From Thioalkalivibrio sp. ALJ3 (GTDB taxonomy: Bacteria > Pseudomonadota > Gammaproteobacteria > Ectothiorhodospirales > Ectothiorhodospiraceae), in contig NZ_KB897905.1 in assembly GCF_000377205.1 (NCBI RefSeq), positions 368,586 through 432,585 on the forward strand: a stretch of 64,000 bases of DNA. Reading direction: 5' to 3'. Under the pieces are notes generated by a model that saw only the letters and a list, made by a program, of their open reading frames with translations, ran no database searches and had not been told where the DNA came from. Below, piece after piece: positions 60,673 to 64,000 of this stretch; positions within the stretch are counted from its first letter, which is position 1; each line of letters opens with the position of its first letter. The translations under genes and the position numbers were made by a program.

Positions 60673-60879
60673 ATGGCCCACCTCGACTGGTCGCATTATC
60701 CGGTGAATGAACTCAAGCTCGTCTACAGCACGCTGCACGCGCAGCTGACGCTGGCGCCGGAGTTGATGGATTCGCAACTGATGGATGACCTGCAGACCCA
60801 CCTGCAAAAGGCCGCGAAGGCCGACGGCGTGGACGTCTCCACCCACTCCCAGTGGGCCGCCTGGCTGAACGACCGCTGA
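60673..60879 (+). CDS. Small conserved hypothetical protein
   Basis: 68-residue helical protein, AHLDWSHYPVNELKLVYSTLHAQLTLAPELMDSQLMDDLQTHLQK-type composition ending HSQWAAWLNDR. No known motif, signal or membrane segment. Together with the divergent LMW-PTP-like gene it lies between an inverted pair of dispersed repeats. Confidence 0.6.
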   Translation: MAHLDWSHYPVNELKLVYSTLHAQLTLAPELMDSQLMDDLQTHLQKAAKADGVDVSTHSQWAAWLNDR

Positions 60880-60912
60880 GCCCCAGGAGCATCACTGCTT
60901 ACAAGGGCCCGA

Positions 60913-60939
60913 TCGGCCAGGGGGCTGGCCTCCTACAGT
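60913..60939 (-). repeat. Solitary half of the GTAGGAGGCC repeat
   Basis: Matches 57969-57995 at 26 of 27 positions. No complementary partner arm is found nearby, so it is an incomplete copy or a single REP. Confidence 0.8.
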
Positions 60940-60990
60940 GGGTGACACCAAGGGCGTAGCAACCTCCATGCGAAAACCCGCACCTTGTGC

Positions 60991-61031
60991 CACCCCCGAA
61001 GGTCGCCTCGGCGCTGCGCGGCGCGCGATGA
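60991..61031 (-). repeat. Dispersed repeat, right copy of an inverted pair
   Basis: Inverted counterpart of 60121-60161, sharing the core CGCGCAGCGCCGAGGCGA on the minus strand. It lies directly before the nadA stop. Confidence 0.7.
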
Positions 61032-61040
61032 CGGGCACCC

Positions 61041-62123
61041 CTAGGCGTCGCCGGCGGTGGCCTTGCGGTGTTCGGCGGCGAAATCGAGCATGCGCTGGGT
61101 AGCCACCAGGGCCTTCTGGCGCGCGGTTTCATCAACGAAGATCTCGTTCTTCGCGGGTTCCGCGGCGTCTTCCAGCGTCTCGGCTAGCGAAACCAGGTCG
61201 TTCATGGCCATCCACGGGCAGTGGGCGCAACTGGTGCAGGTGGCGCTGTGGCCGCCGGTGGGGGCCTCGATCAGGGTCTTCCCCGGGGCCGCCTGCTGCA
61301 TCTTGTAGAAGATGCCCTTGTCGGTGGCAACGATGAACTCCTGTTCCGGGCGGTTCTTCACCGCCGCGATCAGCTGGCTGGTGGAGCCGACCACATCGGC
61401 CTGATGGATCACCTCCCGCGGGGATTCCGGATGCACCAGCACCGCGGCGCCGGGGTGGCGGCCGCGCAGGTCCTCCAGCGCCCAGGCGCGGAACTCGTCG
61501 TGCACCACGCAGGAGCCGTCCCACAGCACCATGTCGGCACCGGTGGTGCGGCGAATGTAGTCGCCAAGATGTTTGTCTGGGGCCCACAGAACCTTCTTGC
61601 CCTGATCGCGCAGGTGCTCGACCAGCGGCACGGCGATGCTGGACGTGACGACATAGTCGGCCTGCGCCTTCACGTCCACCGAGGTGTTGGAGTACACCAC
61701 CACCGTGTGATCCGGATACTGGGCGCGGAACTTCGCGAACTCGTCAGCCGGGCAGCCTAGATCCAGCGAGCACTCGGCCTCCAGCGTCGGCATCAGCACG
61801 CGCTTCTCCGGGCTCAGGATCTTGGCCGTCTCGCCCATGAATCGCACCCCGGCGACCACCAGCGTCTCGGCCGGGTGCTCCTTGCCAAATCGCGCCATCT
61901 CCAGGGAGTCGGCCACACAGCCGCCGGTCTCGTCCGCCAGACGCTGTAACGACTCGTCCACATAGTAATGCGCCACCAGCACCGCGTTGCGCTCGATCAG
62001 CAGGCGCTTGATACGGCGCACCAGTTCGTCGCGCTGGGCATCGGTCAACGCATGCAGCGAAGCCGTCACGTGATCCGTGCGCGGAACCTGGAAGATTGGA
62101 ATTTCGGCCACCGGTGCGGTCAT
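61041..62123 (-). CDS. nadA: Quinolinate synthase
   Basis: 360-residue 4Fe-4S enzyme condensing iminoaspartate with dihydroxyacetone phosphate to quinolinate for NAD synthesis. The three cluster cysteines fit those in [19 protein letters not shown] and [16 protein letters not shown]. Substrate residues occur in [15 protein letters not shown] and [23 protein letters not shown] 62123 has a GAGGA Shine-Dalgarno about 4 bases upstream. It stands alone; nadB and nadC are not in the window. Confidence 0.96.
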   Translation of the reverse strand: MTAPVAEIPIFQVPRTDHVTASLHALTDAQRDELVRRIKRLLIERNAVLVAHYYVDESLQRLADETGGCVADSLEMARFGKEHPAETLVVAGVRFMGETAKILSPEKRVLMPTLEAECSLDLGCPADEFAKFRAQYPDHTVVVYSNTSVDVKAQADYVVTSSIAVPLVEHLRDQGKKVLWAPDKHLGDYIRRTTGADMVLWDGSCVVHDEFRAWALEDLRGRHPGAAVLVHPESPREVIHQADVVGSTSQLIAAVKNRPEQEFIVATDKGIFYKMQQAAPGKTLIEAPTGGHSATCTSCAHCPWMAMNDLVSLAETLEDAAEPAKNEIFVDETARQKALVATQRMLDFAAEHRKATAGDA

Positions 62124-62243
62124 GGGTCCTCAACACCCCGGCATGCGGGGTAAATTATCGTTGGCTAATAGTACGACAGGCTCCCGGGCGCTGTCGTTCC
62201 TACACATTGTGGGGGCGTCGCCGCGCATCCCAACCCGGGCGCC

Positions 62244-62249
62244 TATAAT
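62244..62249 (+). promoter_or_regulatory. TATAAT close to the start of the gene at 62259
   Basis: A consensus -10 only 9 bases before ATG 62259 would give a transcript with an almost absent leader. No good -35 is present. This is the best promoter-like sequence in the 135-base nadA-divergent gap. Confidence 0.4.
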
Positions 62250-62258
62250 GCCCCGGCC

Positions 62259-62690
62259 ATGACCGACCTGAAGCAGCAATACAAGGCAATGACATTCGAG
62301 GAACGCATGGACCTCGCACTGTCCGCGGACCTCGAGGCGCACTGGCGGCCCCTGCTGGTGCGCGACCAGCATGCCCAGGTGAAGGCCTACTTCTCCCGCC
62401 GCATGGATCTCACACCCGAGGAGGTCGCCCTGCTGCTGGCCGACCCCAACCAGACCGTGCGCCTGAACTGCGCCAAACGCCCCGACCTGACGCCCGAGCA
62501 GGTCGACGCCTGTGTGAACGACCGCGACCCGAATCTGCGCTACTTCGTCGCCCGCAATCCGCTTCTGACCGAAGCCCAGCGTGAACGCCTGATGGCTGAC
62601 GAGGACGAACTGGTGCGCATCGCGGTGCGCAAGGGCCCGAAAAAACGCGGGACCCGCGCCCGCCCCGGACAGGCCGAGATGATCCGTTGA
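62259..62690 (+). CDS. HEAT/LRV-repeat-like conserved hypothetical protein
   Basis: 143-residue helical protein. Short repeats such as DLTPEEVALLLADPNQTVRLNCAKRP, then DLTPEQVDACVNDRDPNLRYFVARNP and LLTEAQRERLMADEDELVRIAVRKG recur with a period of about 24 residues. This resembles leucine-rich-repeat-variant or HEAT-like solenoids. It is a likely protein-interaction module and no enzymatic motif is seen. It overlaps the next gene by 4 bases (TTGA). Confidence 0.72.
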   Translation: MTDLKQQYKAMTFEERMDLALSADLEAHWRPLLVRDQHAQVKAYFSRRMDLTPEEVALLLADPNQTVRLNCAKRPDLTPEQVDACVNDRDPNLRYFVARNPLLTEAQRERLMADEDELVRIAVRKGPKKRGTRARPGQAEMIR

Positions 62691-63226
62691 CCGAGACCCG
62701 CCCCGACAAACCGAAACGCCCGAAGCCTTCCCGGCGCCGCCGCGCCCTGAGTTGGGGCATCCAGATCGGGATCGCCCTGGTGATCTTCCTGGCCGTGCGC
62801 GCCTGGATGGCGCGCGACATGGTCGAGGGCCCCGCCCCCGAGTTCGAGGCCCAGCTACTGGATGGCACGCCAGTAACACTCGCCGACTACGCGGACGAGC
62901 CCATGCTGCTGCACTTCTGGGCCACCTGGTGCCCGATCTGTCGCCTCGAGGAAGGCGAGATCGTGCGCCTGTCGCAAAGCCACCCGGTGCTCACGGTGGC
63001 CATGCAATCCGGCACGCCGGAAGAGGTGCTGGAGCACCTGAACGACCGCGAGCGCGAGCTGGCCGTGATCAACGACCCGCAGGGCAAACTCGCTTCGCAA
63101 TACAACGTTCGCGGTGTACCCGCGACCTTCATCATCAACCCCGACGGCGAGATCGTCTTCCGCAAGCAGGGCTACGCCCCGCCCCTGGAGCTGCGCCTGC
63201 GCCTCTGGCTCGCCCGCTGGCTGTAG
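62687..63226 (+). CDS. Membrane-anchored thioredoxin-like protein disulfide oxidoreductase (ScsD/TlpA-like)
   Basis: 179-residue bitopic protein: basic N-terminus (PDKPKRPKPSRRRRAL), one transmembrane helix (WGIQIGIALVIFLAVRAWM, about 23-41), then a periplasmic redoxin domain with LLHFWATWCPICRLEEGEI (CPIC active site) and a cis-Pro segment RGVPATFIINPDGEIVFRKQG. The start appears to be TTG 62687, fused to the preceding TGA as TTGA; no upstream ATG is available and the next Met is inside the membrane helix. Confidence 0.88.
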   Translation: MTETRPDKPKRPKPSRRRRALSWGIQIGIALVIFLAVRAWMARDMVEGPAPEFEAQLLDGTPVTLADYADEPMLLHFWATWCPICRLEEGEIVRLSQSHPVLTVAMQSGTPEEVLEHLNDRERELAVINDPQGKLASQYNVRGVPATFIINPDGEIVFRKQGYAPPLELRLRLWLARWL

Positions 63227-63240
63227 CCCCACCGCTCCAC

Positions 63241-63318
63241 GGTGCAGTTCGCTGCGCTCAGTGCGCCCTACGCGTCACATCCCAACCGTAGGATGCGTTG
63301 AGCAAAGCGAAACGCATC
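63241..63318. repeat. GATGCGTT-family hairpin repeats, head-to-head pair
   Basis: Bases 63292-63299 (GATGCGTT) pair with 63311-63318, as in the copy at 51300-51326. Upstream, 63241-63271 is a related unit in the opposite orientation (GTAGGGCGCACTGAGCGCAG on the minus strand). The pair fills the 112-base gap between convergent genes. Confidence 0.72.
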
Positions 63319-63338
63319 GCGCTCAGGCAACCGAGCGT

Positions 63339-64000
63339 TTAATCATCCAACTCCCGCAGGACGCGGAAGCCGAGGTTGGTATCCATCTCGTCGATGTTGC
63401 GGCGACGCCGGGCGGCGCTGCGGGTGGCGACCGCCGGGTCGAACCACGAGCCGCCCTTGACCACGACCCACTCGTTGTCCGGGTCGCGACGGTATACGCC
63501 GTCGCGCGGCATGTTCGCGTGATCGTCATGCCAGGGCGTGGAAGTGAACTCCTGCACGTTGCCGTGCATGTCGTACAGGCCCCACAGGTTCGGCTGGAAG
63601 CTGCCGACATCCAGCGGACGGGACAACGGGAAACAGGCGGGCAGATACCACTTGCGGCGCTGCCGGCGCTCCTCGTAGGGGAACAGGGAATTGAAGTGCA
63701 CGTCGCGGCAGCCAACCACCTCGCCGAAGGCAAAAGGCGTGCGTGTACCGGCCCGGCAGGCGTATTCCCACTCGGCCTCGGTGGGCAGACGATAGCGCTT
63801 GCCGGTTTCCTCGCTCAGCCAATCGAGATACTGCTGAATCGACGCGGGCTTGATGTTGAAGATCGGCGTGCGTGGCGTCCTTGGCCACACCAGCCAGTCC
63901 CAGGTCTCCCAGCCCGTCGCCTCGGCAAAGGCCTCCCACTCCTCCCGCGTAATCGCGAAACGGCCCAGCGCAAAAGGCTTCTCCAGCACCACATAGCGCC
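63339..64000 (-). CDS. Formylglycine-generating-enzyme-like (SUMF1) protein, 5' end outside the window
   Basis: About 219 visible residues of an FGE-sulfatase domain: FALGRFAITREEWEAFAEATGW, RLPTEAEWEYACRAGTRTPFAFG, then NLWGLYDMHGNVQEFTSTPWHDD, VVKGGSWFDP and a final RRRNIDEMDTNLGFRVLREL. These follow the family order (E(V/E)T, LPTEAEWEYA, GNVWEW-like, GGSW, GFR). The frame runs off the right edge, so any N-terminal domain is unseen. Members range from formylglycine enzymes to EgtB- and kinase-fused relatives, so activity is not assigned. Confidence 0.88.
   Translation of the reverse strand, partial: RYVVLEKPFALGRFAITREEWEAFAEATGWETWDWLVWPRTPRTPIFNIKPASIQQYLDWLSEETGKRYRLPTEAEWEYACRAGTRTPFAFGEVVGCRDVHFNSLFPYEERRQRRKWYLPACFPLSRPLDVGSFQPNLWGLYDMHGNVQEFTSTPWHDDHANMPRDGVYRRDPDNEWVVVKGGSWFDPAVATRSAARRRRNIDEMDTNLGFRVLRELDD

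Overview
The window is GC-rich bacterial chromosome, densely packed and almost entirely housekeeping. It reads as a gammaproteobacterium: it has the type IV pilus assembly operon next to PBP1A, the aroB-dgt-damX-gltB block, rpsU/yqeY/dnaG/rpoD, a split vitamin-B12 ribonucleotide reductase of Pseudomonas type, and hrpA. A Tat-exported flavocytochrome c sulfide dehydrogenase (fccAB) points to a sulfur oxidiser. With many acidic proteins this suggests an Ectothiorhodospiraceae member such as Thioalkalivibrio (inference; no 16S gene is present).

Layout. 0-1.7 kb: end of dsbD and a TlpA lipoprotein (periplasmic thiol redox). 1.7-3.5 kb: PfkB kinase divergent from two tandem NTF2-like paralogues. 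3.5-9.1 kb (minus): pilMNOPQ then aroK. 9.2-12.2 kb (plus): mrcA and a conserved hypothetical gene. 12.2-12.5 kb: a MITE-like element with TTAA flanks. 12.5-15.8 kb (minus): rpsU, yqeY, gltD, hemE. 16-24.8 kb (plus): aroB, dgt, a DamX-like SPOR protein, gltB. 24.9-25.5 kb: MntA with a truncated HepT. 25.6-29.5 kb: dnaG, rpoD. 29.6-29.9 kb: a CAT-anticodon tRNA followed by 129-bp tandem repeats that carry its 3' end. 30-31.5 kb: an orphan gene and a DDAH-family hydrolase. 31.5-37.9 kb (minus): nrdJb, nrdJa, 2OG-Fe(II) oxygenase, CinA-like protein, hemH, HNH nuclease. 38.3-41.1 kb: three-gene pnt transhydrogenase. 41.1-41.5 kb: AT-rich DnaA-box region. 41.5-51.3 kb (plus): priA, argS, SPOR protein, hrpA, dadA. 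51.3-53.8 kb (minus): PepSY protein, response regulator, histidine kinase. 53.8-56.8 kb: DUF2288, DUF3775, PilZ, fccAB. 56.8-64 kb: small conserved genes, alpha/beta hydrolase, ferredoxin-NADP reductase, thioredoxin-like proteins, nadA, and a partial formylglycine-generating-enzyme-like gene.

The most informative large-scale observation is that inverting the 15.1-24.8 kb block in silico restores two standard operons at once: aroB-dgt-damX-gltB-gltD-hemE and rpsU-yqeY-dnaG-rpoD. One inversion with breakpoints at gltB/gltD and yqeY/dnaG therefore explains the local order, and a decayed HepT/MntA module sits at one breakpoint. The most unusual small-scale structure is the tRNA-linked repeat array, whose units also contain sequence antisense to the tRNA T-arm. 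Several dispersed inverted-repeat families lie between convergent genes at 51-63 kb.
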